A model generated the notes under the pieces. It saw only the letters and a list, made by a program, of their open reading frames with translations, did no database searches and was not told where the DNA came from. From NCBI GenBank assembly GCA_964458085.1, contig CAYWFF010000001.1:1-64000 (forward strand): a stretch of DNA of 64,000 nt. Direction: 5' to 3'. The position numbers were made by a program, and so were the translations under genes. This stretch comes from CAYWFF01 sp964458085. GTDB taxonomy: Bacteria; Patescibacteriota; Microgenomatia; UBA8517. Of the stretch, positions 1 to 8,818 are shown piece by piece. How positions within the stretch are numbered: position 1 is the first letter of the stretch; the number at the start of each line of letters is the position of its first letter.

Positions 1-373
1 TTTTATAATCCCGATCGAAAGAAAGAATGTGCTGTTTACTTTTTTTAGCTTGGCTAAAAAGTAGCAGGTCAACAAAATCTATTTTTTGTATACGGTAGTT
101 TTCTAAAGCATCAAAGATTACATCTTTATCATCCAAGTTCATCCATTGCGGTGAAAAAAGTGTTAAAAGTTTATCAACGGCTTCTTTTTTGGTTAGTTTA
201 TACCAATGTTCTAATGCAAATTGAATTTCCACTACTGTGATTTGAAGAATTCTCAAATTTATTTTACCCTTTTCGGCATCCTTAAATCTTTTCTCAGCTT
301 TATTCGCTTGAGGTGGCACATCATTTGTTAAAAAACGCAAAAACACATTGGTGTCCACTAAGAAAGTCTGCAT
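1..373 (-). CDS. VapC-like PIN-domain toxin, 3' end beyond the window
   Basis: The product begins MQTFLVDTNVFLRFL, the classic PIN-domain first strand with the metal-binding Asp (VDTNVFLR), and further on has LSFDRDYK near the window edge, matching the late conserved Asp region. PIN proteins of this kind are Mg2+-dependent ribonucleases acting as toxins of type II systems. The ATG overlaps the stop codon of the upstream antitoxin gene in a TAATG arrangement (the A is shared), so translation is probably coupled. About 124 codons are visible; the C-terminus lies outside the window. Confidence 0.9.
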   Translation of the reverse strand, partial: MQTFLVDTNVFLRFLTNDVPPQANKAEKRFKDAEKGKINLRILQITVVEIQFALEHWYKLTKKEAVDKLLTLFSPQWMNLDDKDVIFDALENYRIQKIDFVDLLLFSQAKKSKQHILSFDRDYK

Positions 374-615
374 TAGTGTGAGCTTCTCGCAAGAAAGTTT
401 TCGAAAGATTTACGAACTTTTTTATAGTCTACTTTTCCAGCGGATGCTTTTACCGATCCTCGTAAGCCATAAATATCAACTACAGGTTTTATAGTTACGG
501 TATCATCAACTTTAGTTACCACAACGTGATTATTGGGTTTAAGTCCTAGTGCTGACCGAATTCCGGCAGGGATAGTAACTTGGCCTTTTTGATTGACAGT
601 AGAATATCCGATCAT
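373..615 (-). CDS. VapB/AbrB-type antitoxin
   Basis: An 80-residue protein with an N-terminal SpoVT/AbrB swapped-hairpin DNA-binding domain (STVNQKGQVTIPAGIRSALGL, residues about 5-25) and a basic C-terminal tail that would bind the PIN toxin. It lies directly upstream of the toxin and shares one base with its start codon. Upstream, phased GTAATAC/GTATTAC motifs suggest autoregulation by the toxin-antitoxin complex. A TATCAT box sits 6 nt before the ATG, so the message may be leaderless. Confidence 0.88.
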   Translation of the reverse strand: MIGYSTVNQKGQVTIPAGIRSALGLKPNNHVVVTKVDDTVTIKPVVDIYGLRGSVKASAGKVDYKKVRKSFENFLARSSH

Positions 616-619
616 AAGA

Positions 620-683
620 GTATGATACTAAACGTAATACATATTGTCAAAATGTATTACGTATAAGAGTATTGTAATACTCT
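620..683. promoter_or_regulatory. Phased operator array upstream of vapBC
   Basis: The heptamers GTAATAC (634-640), GTATTAC (654-660) and GTAATAC (674-680) start exactly 20 bp apart. The first two lie in a perfect 11-bp inverted repeat (632-642 and 652-662); the third is in a second palindrome, AGAGTATT-GT-AATACTCT (666-683). A related GTATGATAC lies at 620-628. AbrB-type antitoxins bind such repeats in their own promoter; that this is the VapB operator is inferred from position and symmetry. Confidence 0.7.
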
Positions 684-704
684 CTTTCTGGTATACTACA
701 TTCA

Positions 705-815
705 ATGACAAAAAGTAAAGAATCCGAAATAACAGAAACAAATTATCATTTTTATATGCTGCTAGACACGAAGAAGCCTGAAGACCTTGCAACGATTGTA
801 AAACCCCTCATTTGA
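705..815 (+). CDS. Small ORF, 36 codons, divergent from vapBC
   Basis: An ATG-initiated reading frame (MTKSKESEITETNYHFYMLL...) that starts just right of the operator array and ends before the structured element at 821. It has no recognisable domain. A TATACT box lies at about 692-697, 7 nt before the ATG, the same arrangement as other starts in this window. It could be a real small protein, the remnant of a larger gene, or chance. Confidence 0.25.
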   Translation: MTKSKESEITETNYHFYMLLDTKKPEDLATIVKPLI

Positions 816-820
816 AACCC

Positions 821-930
821 AACTAGCTAGAACGCGAGCCGTTAATAAGGTCGATAAAGCGCATTATTAATAATTAGCTGATACTCCTTACAGAGCAACG
901 CCTGTATAACCGCCCAAGCTCTAGCTAGTT
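821..930. other. 110-bp element bounded by perfect 11-bp inverted repeats
   Basis: AACTAGCTAGA (821-831) is the exact reverse complement of TCTAGCTAGTT (920-930). Inside are further complementary stretches: GTTAATAA (841-848) with TTATTAAT (864-871), and ACAG/CTGT around 889-905. It lies between the small rightward ORF and the 3' end of the leftward nrdJ operon. It could be a structured RNA, a terminator-like element for the nrd operon, or a miniature mobile element. I matched it to no known RNA family. Confidence 0.45.
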
Positions 931-1029
931 AGATTCCAAAAACAAGTAATTAAGCAAAAAAGTAATCAGTAATTATGAGCTTTCAAATTCTAAGTTACTC
1001 AATTACCCAAATACTTAATTACAAATCTG

Positions 1030-3174
1030 TCAAAGTTCGCAAGTCGAAAAACCGCACTGTTTACATTTATAGCACTTTTTATCTTTCTTCAACGGCACAT
1101 CACAAGTCGGGCACATCTTGACTTCAGATTTCCTGTTTGCTCCTCCAAATTCAAACACCTGATCCTTTTTAGTTCTATCTCGGTAAACCGTCAAACCTTT
1201 ACAACCCAATTTCCAAGCTAGTACATAAGCTTCTTCAATATCATTAGGAGAAGCAGTTGAGGGCATGTTTATAGTTTTGGTAATTGCATTATCAGTCCAC
1301 TTTTGGAAAGCTGCCTGCATTTTGATGTGATCACGCCAGTCGATGTCGTGAGCCACTTTGAAAACACGTTTAATGTCTGTAGGAATTTCTTCTATATCCT
1401 GGATACTACCGTGACTTTCTACAATTTTTTGGATTAGGTCCTCTGAATAGATTTTTCTTTCTTTCAATTTTTCAACCAAAGTAGGTACAATTGTCCGAAG
1501 CCGCATGCCTTCCATAACATTTTGTTCATAGGCAAGAGCAAAATAAGGTTCAATCCCGAAAGAAGTCTCGCAAATTACTGCGTTACCGCTTGATGGCGGA
1601 AAAGTAAGAAGAGCAACATTTCTAGGTTTTCTCTTTTTATTTGCCCAGATGGAATCAGTGACAAATGGAAACGGTCCTTTTTCATCAGCCAGATCACAAG
1701 ATGCATCAAATGCAGCAGTGTACATAGTTTTGGTAACTTTTTCAGCTAAATCAAAGGCTTCTTCTGAGTCATATGGAATATCAAGAAGCGCCAAAGCCTC
1801 TGCCCAACCCACTGCTCCCATTCCGATCCGCCGGTGATTTCTCACTGCCTGCTGAACTTCTGAGACAGGAAACCATGACGCATCTATTACGTTGTCCATA
1901 AGCCTGGTTGCAACTTTTACCACTTCACTTAGATGATCGTGATCAAACTTATTGTCTTTTATAAATTTTGTGAAATTCACATACCCTAAATTACAAGATT
2001 CAAAAGGGAAAAGAGGTTCTTCCCCGCAAGGATTTGTAGCGGCAATCGGTCCGCGTTTTTTAAGAAGCGGATTTCCGAGTGCAGTTCCTTTGTTAATTGC
2101 AGATAAATTAATAATCCCCGGATCCCCGGTTTGCCAAGCCATTGTTGCCATCAAATCTAAAATGGATTTTGCGTTCACCGTGTTTACAACTTCTTTAGTT
2201 CTTGGATTTACAAGATCCCAATTTTTACCTTTAAGGGCAGCTTCCATAAAGTCATCAGTAATGCCTACTGAAATATTTGTTTTAGGTAAATAACCGTCTG
2301 TTTGTTTAGCGGATATAAAGTTAAAAATATCAGGATGGTCAGCGTTAAGTATCGCCATATTGCCCGACTCATATTTTCCCTCCTGCCTGAAAAGACTGGT
2401 CATCAGATCAAACATTTCAATCATTTTGACCGGACCTGCTGCAAGTTCAGGGATCCCACCTACCAAATCCCCCTCAGGCCGGATGTTAGAGAAATTGTAT
2501 CCGCAACCCCCTCCGTGTTTTTTAATGAGTGTGGATTTATGCAATATCTCAAAAATATCGTTAATGTCATCTGTCATAGGCCAGACAAAACAATTTGCCA
2601 ACTGAGGAGTTTGCTTGCCTGCGTTTGCGAGAGTCCGGGTTCCGGGTAAAAATTCAAATGACTCCATAATTCCTAAAAACTTACTAAACCACTTTTCCTG
2701 TTTTGCCTTGGTTTTTTCAACAGAAGAGAGTGTTTTTGCAACACGGGTAAGCATTCCTTTTGGAGATTCTATAATTTTCCCCGCTTTGTCCCTGCGTAGG
2801 TACCTCATCTTTAAAATGTAAAGCGTGTTGTATGAAAGCCCTATGTCGTCTTTTACCCCCAATGCATTTTTATCCTGTTTAATATGTTTCTTATTTTCTC
2901 GGAAGCGTATGTAGGCTTTTGCAGTCTTTGCATGTCCGCGCTCAATTAAAACCTTTTCCACAATTTCTCCGATTTCTGATGTTAAAACCGCTTCGCCATT
3001 CGGATAACGATTGTTGACAAATGCCACAACTTCCCCGGTAATTTGTTCTGCCAAAGTTTTATCACTCCCGCCTACACTTTGGGCAGCAAGCCAAATACTG
3101 GTGAGGATTTTTTCCGGGCTAAAGACTTCTTTTTGGCCGATATTTTTTAGTACTAGTTTTTCTTGTTTTGCCAT
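1030..3174 (-). CDS. nrdJ: Adenosylcobalamin-dependent (class II) ribonucleoside reductase, paralogue A
   Basis: Reduces ribonucleotides to deoxyribonucleotides using an adenosylcobalamin-derived radical. A 714-residue protein: ATP-cone allosteric domain (residues about 6-95), then the reductase barrel with the first redox cysteine C195 (LANCFVWP), the radical loop N381-P-C383-G-E385 and the second cysteine C394 (ESCNL), a PPSSGN phosphate loop, and a C-terminal zinc-ribbon/thiol tail (CPTC...CYKCKQC...). All catalytic residues are present. It is the last gene of the nrdR-nrdJ-nrdJ-nrdJ operon, 42 bp after paralogue B. Why three class II paralogues are kept is unknown; A and B share the ATP cone, C lacks it. 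Confidence 0.93.
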   Translation of the reverse strand: MAKQEKLVLKNIGQKEVFSPEKILTSIWLAAQSVGGSDKTLAEQITGEVVAFVNNRYPNGEAVLTSEIGEIVEKVLIERGHAKTAKAYIRFRENKKHIKQDKNALGVKDDIGLSYNTLYILKMRYLRRDKAGKIIESPKGMLTRVAKTLSSVEKTKAKQEKWFSKFLGIMESFEFLPGTRTLANAGKQTPQLANCFVWPMTDDINDIFEILHKSTLIKKHGGGCGYNFSNIRPEGDLVGGIPELAAGPVKMIEMFDLMTSLFRQEGKYESGNMAILNADHPDIFNFISAKQTDGYLPKTNISVGITDDFMEAALKGKNWDLVNPRTKEVVNTVNAKSILDLMATMAWQTGDPGIINLSAINKGTALGNPLLKKRGPIAATNPCGEEPLFPFESCNLGYVNFTKFIKDNKFDHDHLSEVVKVATRLMDNVIDASWFPVSEVQQAVRNHRRIGMGAVGWAEALALLDIPYDSEEAFDLAEKVTKTMYTAAFDASCDLADEKGPFPFVTDSIWANKKRKPRNVALLTFPPSSGNAVICETSFGIEPYFALAYEQNVMEGMRLRTIVPTLVEKLKERKIYSEDLIQKIVESHGSIQDIEEIPTDIKRVFKVAHDIDWRDHIKMQAAFQKWTDNAITKTINMPSTASPNDIEEAYVLAWKLGCKGLTVYRDRTKKDQVFEFGGANRKSEVKMCPTCDVPLKKDKKCYKCKQCGFSTCEL

Positions 3175-3216
3175 AAAACTGGTTTAGTTCAATCGTTATA
3201 AAAAACTCTTACTTTT

Positions 3217-5559
3217 CTAGATTTTGCATTTGCTCCAACCGCATTCTTTGCAAGTCACACAACCGCCTTCAAATTCAACAACCCCTCCGCATTCCGGACA
3301 CTCTTTTTCGTCGTAAACTTCAACTTGTGCAATTGCCTGACCTGTTAATTTTTTAGACGAAGCTTTCTGTTTAATGCCGGCATTTAAAACCTGATCATCT
3401 TTACTGCCGTCCCGATAAATAGTAATTCCTTTACAACCCAATTTCCATGCTAAAAGATAGGCTTTTTTAACATCACCAACCGTTGCTGAATTTCTGAAAT
3501 TAACCGTTTTTGAAACTGAATTATCGGCATAGCGTTGGAAAGCTCCTTGTATCCGAACATGCCACTCAGGGTCAATATCGTGAGTTGTAACAAAAACTTT
3601 CTGGATATCTTGGGGTATTTCTTTCATGCCTTGAATCGACCCGTGGTTTTCTGCTATTTTTGCAATTAATTCTTTTGAATATAAACCCCGCTCTTTTAAA
3701 ACCGCTTCAAAATTAGGCTCTACATAGAAAAGCGACGCAGTTGAGCGGTTTTTGGAGTCTTCGTTGTAAAAGGACCGTCTGGTATATACAAGTGCAAACA
3801 AAGGTTCAATCCCAGAAGTTGTATTTCCGATCATTGAAACAGTACCGGTGGGTGCAATTGTAATCATGGTGCAATTTCTGTATTTTTCAGCAGATCCTTT
3901 ATAGGTTGATATATCCCAATTAGGGAAAACGCCTCGGGTCTTTGCTAATTCAAGTGACGCATCCTCAGCGTTTTTCTTCACAAATTTTGCAATTTTGTCG
4001 GCAATTCTAACGCCTTCCGCAGTGTTGTAACCCACGCCCATTTTAAATAAAACTTCAGCAAAACCGATCATTCCAACTCCTATTTTCCGGTTGCCGTATT
4101 TAACCAGCCGCTCTGTTTCTGTCAAAACATAGGCATTTACTTCAATCATATTGTCCAAAAACCGAACGACGGTTTTAACGGTTTGTGCCAAATCGTCCCA
4201 ATCCATTTCATAGCTTCCGTTCTGTTTCACCAAGTGACTGGCCAAGTGGACAGAAGTCAGGTTGCAGGATTCATACGGCAGTAAAGGCTGTTCTCCGCAG
4301 GGGTTTGTAGCATCCAGTTTTCCCAAAGTTGGCGTGAAATTATCCTCTTCCATCCTATCAAGAAATATCATTCCCGGATCTCCAGTTTTCCACGCGTGTT
4401 CACAAATATCATCAAAGAGTTTTTTCGCTCTGACGGATTTTACCGTAATACCGTTTCTGGGATTCACCAGATTAAAACGTTTATCAGACACTACGGCGTC
4501 CATAAATTCGTTGGTTACACCGACTGAAATATTAAAGTTCTTCATCAAACCATCCTGATCTTTAACTGAGATAAATTCATAAATATCGGGATGTTCAACA
4601 TTGAGTATTCCCATATTTCCGCCGTGCCTTTTTGCACCCTGAACTATTTTTGAAAGTGCTGCAGAATATACCTGCAGAAAATCAACCGGTCCTGAAGCGG
4701 CGTTGGGAATATTTCTTACTTTATCTCCTTTAAATCTGATTTGACTGAAATTAAATCCTGTCCCACCATAATTCTTCTGAATTAGTGCAGCGTCTCCCAA
4801 TGTTTTAAAAATTGCACCTATTGAGTCCGTTACCGGTAAAACAAAACAGGGAGACAATTGCTGAAGGCAAGCTTCATTTCCCGCTTCATACAAAGCACTT
4901 CTGGTACACACAAATTTAAAACGCGCCATTTTGTCAAAAAATATTCTGGCAACCTGTTCAACCAGCTTTTCGTCCCCCCAGGTAATCTCCGCTTTTGCCA
5001 AGTGTTTTGCTACCCGCCAAAATATTTGACCCGGAGTTTCCAGAAGATCCCCGCTTGAGTCCTGTTTGGAACATCGGGAAACCAACGTGAGTTTAGCGTT
5101 TTCTGTCATTTTAGGTTCCCACATTTTATAAGAAGATTTTTTTGCACTTAGCTTTCTCTCTTTAAAGAGAATGTAATATTTTGCAGCTTTGAAGTATCCC
5201 GCTTCAGCTATAATCGGTTCTACAATGTCCCGGATTTTTTTGGTAGTAATTGTCTCCTTGTCGATTTCTGAAAGAATAATGTAAACTTTTTTAAAGATGT
5301 CCTTTGCGGTTTTTTGACTGTATGTCTTAGTGTCTTTGCCGACGAGAATTATACTTTTACTTAGTTTTTGTAAACTGAATTTTTCTTTATCCCCTGTACT
5401 TTTGATTACCGTTTCTATTTTCAAGTGAGGCAGTGAAGCTGCCGAACTGCTTATTTTTAAATCACCATAACTAACAGTGGCTAACATTTCACCCGGAGGG
5501 CTGCCTCTACCGTTTGTTGATTTTTGGAGGTTTTTTAAACTGCCGTTATTTTTTTTCAT
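3217..5559 (-). CDS. nrdJ: Adenosylcobalamin-dependent (class II) ribonucleoside reductase, paralogue B
   Basis: Second of three tandem class II reductases (780 residues). After about 45 low-complexity residues comes an ATP cone (about 48-137), then the catalytic barrel with C238 (SPCFVLP), the N419-P-C421-G-E423 finger loop and C432, a IAPTGT phosphate loop, and a C-terminal CPECGG...CVTCKECGW zinc-ribbon tail. The active-site set is intact. The 5' extension before the ATP cone is unusual, and the start could be internal (M25). Gaps to both neighbours are about 40 bp, so it is cotranscribed. Confidence 0.93.
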   Translation of the reverse strand: MKKNNGSLKNLQKSTNGRGSPPGEMLATVSYGDLKISSSAASLPHLKIETVIKSTGDKEKFSLQKLSKSIILVGKDTKTYSQKTAKDIFKKVYIILSEIDKETITTKKIRDIVEPIIAEAGYFKAAKYYILFKERKLSAKKSSYKMWEPKMTENAKLTLVSRCSKQDSSGDLLETPGQIFWRVAKHLAKAEITWGDEKLVEQVARIFFDKMARFKFVCTRSALYEAGNEACLQQLSPCFVLPVTDSIGAIFKTLGDAALIQKNYGGTGFNFSQIRFKGDKVRNIPNAASGPVDFLQVYSAALSKIVQGAKRHGGNMGILNVEHPDIYEFISVKDQDGLMKNFNISVGVTNEFMDAVVSDKRFNLVNPRNGITVKSVRAKKLFDDICEHAWKTGDPGMIFLDRMEEDNFTPTLGKLDATNPCGEQPLLPYESCNLTSVHLASHLVKQNGSYEMDWDDLAQTVKTVVRFLDNMIEVNAYVLTETERLVKYGNRKIGVGMIGFAEVLFKMGVGYNTAEGVRIADKIAKFVKKNAEDASLELAKTRGVFPNWDISTYKGSAEKYRNCTMITIAPTGTVSMIGNTTSGIEPLFALVYTRRSFYNEDSKNRSTASLFYVEPNFEAVLKERGLYSKELIAKIAENHGSIQGMKEIPQDIQKVFVTTHDIDPEWHVRIQGAFQRYADNSVSKTVNFRNSATVGDVKKAYLLAWKLGCKGITIYRDGSKDDQVLNAGIKQKASSKKLTGQAIAQVEVYDEKECPECGGVVEFEGGCVTCKECGWSKCKI

Positions 5560-5598
5560 AAATATAACTAATCACTAAATACTAAAACTCACCTGTCG

Positions 5599-8061
5599 TC
5601 AACACTCTGAATATCCGCAACCATGACATGTTTTGCAACCCATTTCGTGTACTAAAGTTGCGTTTCCGCATGAAGGGCACATATCTGCCTGTTTTGTAAC
5701 TAATTCCATTTGAGCAGGAACTGCTTGCTCTTGTAAAGGAAGAGTCTGCTGCTCCTCGGCATAGCTGTTTCCGTTGCCGTTTATAGCATGAGGGTCTTGT
5801 TTCTCTTTACCCGAAAGCATTCCCATATCCATAGCAAGCGCTTTTGCTATAGCATCGGGAAGCGATAGTATTTTCTCTGATCCGAAACCTACTGTCCGAG
5901 CTCCCCCAATACCCATAAGCTGATCGATTATAAATACTGCCCGCTCTCTCGTGCTTAGGTTGCTGCCGAATCTCAATGATTTCGAAATTAACCTGCCTAA
6001 AGCTTCCGCCATAGCCTGAACATCACTCCCCGCACGGCCGATATTTATAAACAACTCAACCGGCGCTCCCGTCTCATCGTGGTTAACTGTAATAAACGCC
6101 GTCCCCACCGGAGTTTTCAGGCGATAAGTTGCGCCAATTACTTTAGTGGGGCGAATCCAATTGTAGGACTTTTGCAATTCGCCATTTACGTTTTCGGGTG
6201 AAATTTCACTTTTACCTGCTTCTTTACCTTTAGAGCTTTCGTCTGCCCTGATTAATGTTCCCTCACGCGATCCTTCTCGCATATAAGAAATTCCCTTACA
6301 TCCCGTTTCGTAAGCAAGTTCATATAGTTTTTTAACATCGTCCACGCTGTGAGTTTTTGGCGCGTTTACGGTTTTACTAATGGAAGAATCGGTATAATGC
6401 TGAATTAATGATTGAATTTGTACATGCTCCGCAGGAGTTAAATCATCAGCAACAACAAAATATTCCGGCATAGTTTCAGTTCCGTTTTCATCAACCCACT
6501 CCTGATATAACGGGTGGTACATAGTTCTCTCGCCTAGTCGATCCTTTTGGATATAAGAAAAAGAAAAGACCGGTTCTATTCCAGATGATGCTCCTGCTAA
6601 AAGCGCAATTTTCCCGGTCGGTGCTTCAGTCAGGATAAGTGCATTTCTTATCCCGTGTTTTTTAATATTTTTCCGAATGCCTTGAGGCATGGTCCTCATA
6701 AATCCGCTGGCAAGAAACTTGTCTGCCATGAACTGCGGGAAAGCCCCTTTTTCCTTTGCCAGATCCACTGACGTTTCATAAGCGACATCCCGAAGCGTCC
6801 GGTAAATTTTTTCAATCACTTCAAGAGACTTCTTGGATCCATAGCGAATTTTCATTTTTATAAGAGCGTCAGCTAAACCCAAAGTTCCCAGCCCAATACG
6901 TCTCTCACGCGCCTGAACTTCCTCTATTTCGGGATATAAATATTTCTCGGCATCAACTGCATTATCCAGGAACCGCACTCCTGAGCGGACAACATCAGAA
7001 AACTCTTTATAGTCAAAAAGACCCCCGGAGACAAATGAGGAAAGATTGATTGAGCTTAAATTACAAACACCCCACGCAGGTAATCCCTGTTCGCCGCAAG
7101 GGTTTGTAGCAATGTTTTTTTCAAAGTACCAGGTGTTGTTCATTTCGTTGTATCTATCCATGAAGACTACTCCCGGTTCAGCCGAAGCCCAAGCAGAGTT
7201 ACAAATTTTGTCCCATAGATAGCGGGCTTTTTCTGTTTTATACACCCTTACAGGGTGGCCTTTAGATTCCCAGTCGGACATATCTCCCTGCCAGTCTGTC
7301 CGGTAGTGAGGTGAGTCGGTATCCGGGAATTTAAGATCCCAATTGGCATCACTTTTTACAGCCTTCATAAAAGAATCTGAGACACAAACGCTTAAATTTG
7401 CTCCTAAAATTTTCCCCTGTTCTTTTTTGACAGTAATAAATTCCTCCAAATCAGGATGCCAATCCCACAACATAATCATAAGAGCTCCTCTTCTGGTCCC
7501 TCCCTGTTGAATAATGTCATGAGCAGCCACAGAATAAATATTTGCCCAGCTAACTGCTCCCGAACTTGTACCATTAACTGACTTTAAATAAGATCCACGC
7601 GGCCGCAGGCTTGAGAGATTAAAACCAACTCCTCCGCCCCGAGCACTTATCTCAGTCATTTGTTCAAGTGTTTTAATTATGCCTTTTCTGGTATCTTCGG
7701 GACTAGGTATTACAAAACAGTTAATCATAGTCGTGTCAGTACCTGTTCCTGCGGTTGTCAAAAATCGGCCTGCGGGACAGAATCTAAAATCAGTCATTGC
7801 ATCAAAGAACTTTGCTTCCCATTCTTTTTTCAACTTTGGCGTTTTTTCTACTTGAGCAAGAGCTTTGGCGACTCTTTTCCACATTTGCTCTGGATATTTT
7901 TCAAGCGGGCTGCCGACTTCGTCTTTCAAGGAATAGCGGTCAAGGAACAGTTTCTGTCTTATACCGGAAAGCTCGGTTCCATTGTCGAGTTCAAAATAAT
8001 ACCGGTTGGAGCCTGAATATGCTTTTCTTTTTGTTTTTTTTGCAGAACTTTGTAGTTGCAT
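5599..8061 (-). CDS. nrdJ: Adenosylcobalamin-dependent (class II) ribonucleoside reductase with TSCPD domain, paralogue C
   Basis: The first reductase of the operon (820 residues), 3 bp after nrdR. It lacks an N-terminal ATP cone and enters the reductase fold at about residue 35. Catalytic residues are present: C115 (MINCFVIP), N320-P-C322-G-E324, C333 and the EAPTGK loop. After the barrel comes a TSCPD-type domain (about 640-750, beginning RPTKVIGATYRLKTP) and a C-terminal CPSCGN...CKTCHGCGY tail. TSCPD domains are typical of long NrdJ (NrdZ-like) enzymes. Without an ATP cone its activity would not be shut off by dATP in the usual way, in contrast to A and B. Confidence 0.93.
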   Translation of the reverse strand: MQLQSSAKKTKRKAYSGSNRYYFELDNGTELSGIRQKLFLDRYSLKDEVGSPLEKYPEQMWKRVAKALAQVEKTPKLKKEWEAKFFDAMTDFRFCPAGRFLTTAGTGTDTTMINCFVIPSPEDTRKGIIKTLEQMTEISARGGGVGFNLSSLRPRGSYLKSVNGTSSGAVSWANIYSVAAHDIIQQGGTRRGALMIMLWDWHPDLEEFITVKKEQGKILGANLSVCVSDSFMKAVKSDANWDLKFPDTDSPHYRTDWQGDMSDWESKGHPVRVYKTEKARYLWDKICNSAWASAEPGVVFMDRYNEMNNTWYFEKNIATNPCGEQGLPAWGVCNLSSINLSSFVSGGLFDYKEFSDVVRSGVRFLDNAVDAEKYLYPEIEEVQARERRIGLGTLGLADALIKMKIRYGSKKSLEVIEKIYRTLRDVAYETSVDLAKEKGAFPQFMADKFLASGFMRTMPQGIRKNIKKHGIRNALILTEAPTGKIALLAGASSGIEPVFSFSYIQKDRLGERTMYHPLYQEWVDENGTETMPEYFVVADDLTPAEHVQIQSLIQHYTDSSISKTVNAPKTHSVDDVKKLYELAYETGCKGISYMREGSREGTLIRADESSKGKEAGKSEISPENVNGELQKSYNWIRPTKVIGATYRLKTPVGTAFITVNHDETGAPVELFINIGRAGSDVQAMAEALGRLISKSLRFGSNLSTRERAVFIIDQLMGIGGARTVGFGSEKILSLPDAIAKALAMDMGMLSGKEKQDPHAINGNGNSYAEEQQTLPLQEQAVPAQMELVTKQADMCPSCGNATLVHEMGCKTCHGCGYSEC

Positions 8062-8064
8062 ATT

Positions 8065-8505
8065 TTAATCTTTTATTGCTTTGGCAAAATCTTCAAGGTC
8101 TTCAAATTCCAAGTACACACTGGCAAATCTAAGCCAAGCCACTCTGTCCACTTTCTTTAATCTTTTTAAAACAGCACGACCGATCGCTTTTGAGGATACT
8201 TCTTCTTTCTCTTTTCTAAGCATCTCCCGCTCGACAGAATCAATCACAGAATTAATAAAATCGAGAGGAAGCGGCCGTTTTTCAACCGCTCTCAAAATCC
8301 CGCGTTTCACTTTTTCTCTGTCAAAAAGTTCCCGTCTGCCATCTTTTTTAATTACCCATATACCGTTGCCTTTAACCGTTTCATAAGTAGTAAAACGCTT
8401 TTTGCACTTAATACATTCTCGTCTTCTTCGTATGCTATGACCTTCGTCCCCTGAGCGAGATTCCAATACTTGCGTATTGGCAGTTGCACAAAACGGACAT
8501 TTCAT
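8065..8505 (-). CDS. nrdR: Transcriptional repressor NrdR
   Basis: A 146-residue regulator of ribonucleotide reductase genes: an N-terminal zinc ribbon (MKCPFC ... ECIKCKKRFTTYE) followed by an ATP-cone domain that senses ATP/dATP. The length is normal for the family. It is the first gene of the operon and directly precedes the three nrdJ genes, so it probably controls its own operon. A palindrome resembling an NrdR box overlaps the likely promoter upstream. Confidence 0.96.
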   Translation of the reverse strand: MKCPFCATANTQVLESRSGDEGHSIRRRRECIKCKKRFTTYETVKGNGIWVIKKDGRRELFDREKVKRGILRAVEKRPLPLDFINSVIDSVEREMLRKEKEEVSSKAIGRAVLKRLKKVDRVAWLRFASVYLEFEDLEDFAKAIKD

Positions 8506-8540
8506 AAATTTTTTATAAGTAATTAATATTAAATGTTAAA

Positions 8541-8587
8541 ACACCTGTACCATAAGTAAATTTATCAAAAACCTCTTTCACAGGTGT
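8541..8587. other. Inverted repeat in the nrdR leader
   Basis: ACACCTGT (8541-8548) and ACAGGTGT (8580-8587) are perfect complements separated by 31 nt, lying between the candidate promoter and the nrdR start. It could form a leader hairpin. The rest of the 8506-8818 gap shows no coding sequence; a TATAAT at about 8756-8761 on the + strand has no gene in front of it. Confidence 0.35.
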
Positions 8588-8620
8588 AAACAAAAGTCAC
8601 TATTGGTAGCGACAGAAACA

Positions 8621-8649
8621 ATGATTAAACACTAGATGTGTAAAGTCAA
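8621..8649 (-). promoter_or_regulatory. Candidate nrd operon promoter with NrdR-box-like palindrome
   Basis: Read leftward, TTGACT (8649-8644) is followed after 17 bp by AATCAT (8626-8621), a plausible -35/-10 pair. The spacer holds ACACATCTAGTGT (8641-8629), an ACAC...GTGT palindrome like the NrdR boxes known upstream of nrd genes. Its centre is shorter than the usual 16-bp box, so the assignment is tentative. Confidence 0.5.
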
Positions 8650-8818
8650 CTACTAAGATATACGTCAAAACATATCACTACAAGCACAACGTCAGCCTAA
8701 AAAAAGCAATAAATTAAACTTCTTTTTCCGCGAAAAAACAATTCAGGTTAAAGCGGTTATAATGCGATAAATTGGGGGTAAATCTATGAGGTAATTATTT
8801 TAACAAAAGTAAAGTTAA

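Noticed and set aside
8506..8818. A cobalamin riboswitch upstream of the B12-dependent nrd operon
   Set aside because: No B12-box (CCGCAACTGT-like) or GGGAAG-CAG element is present in the gap on either strand.
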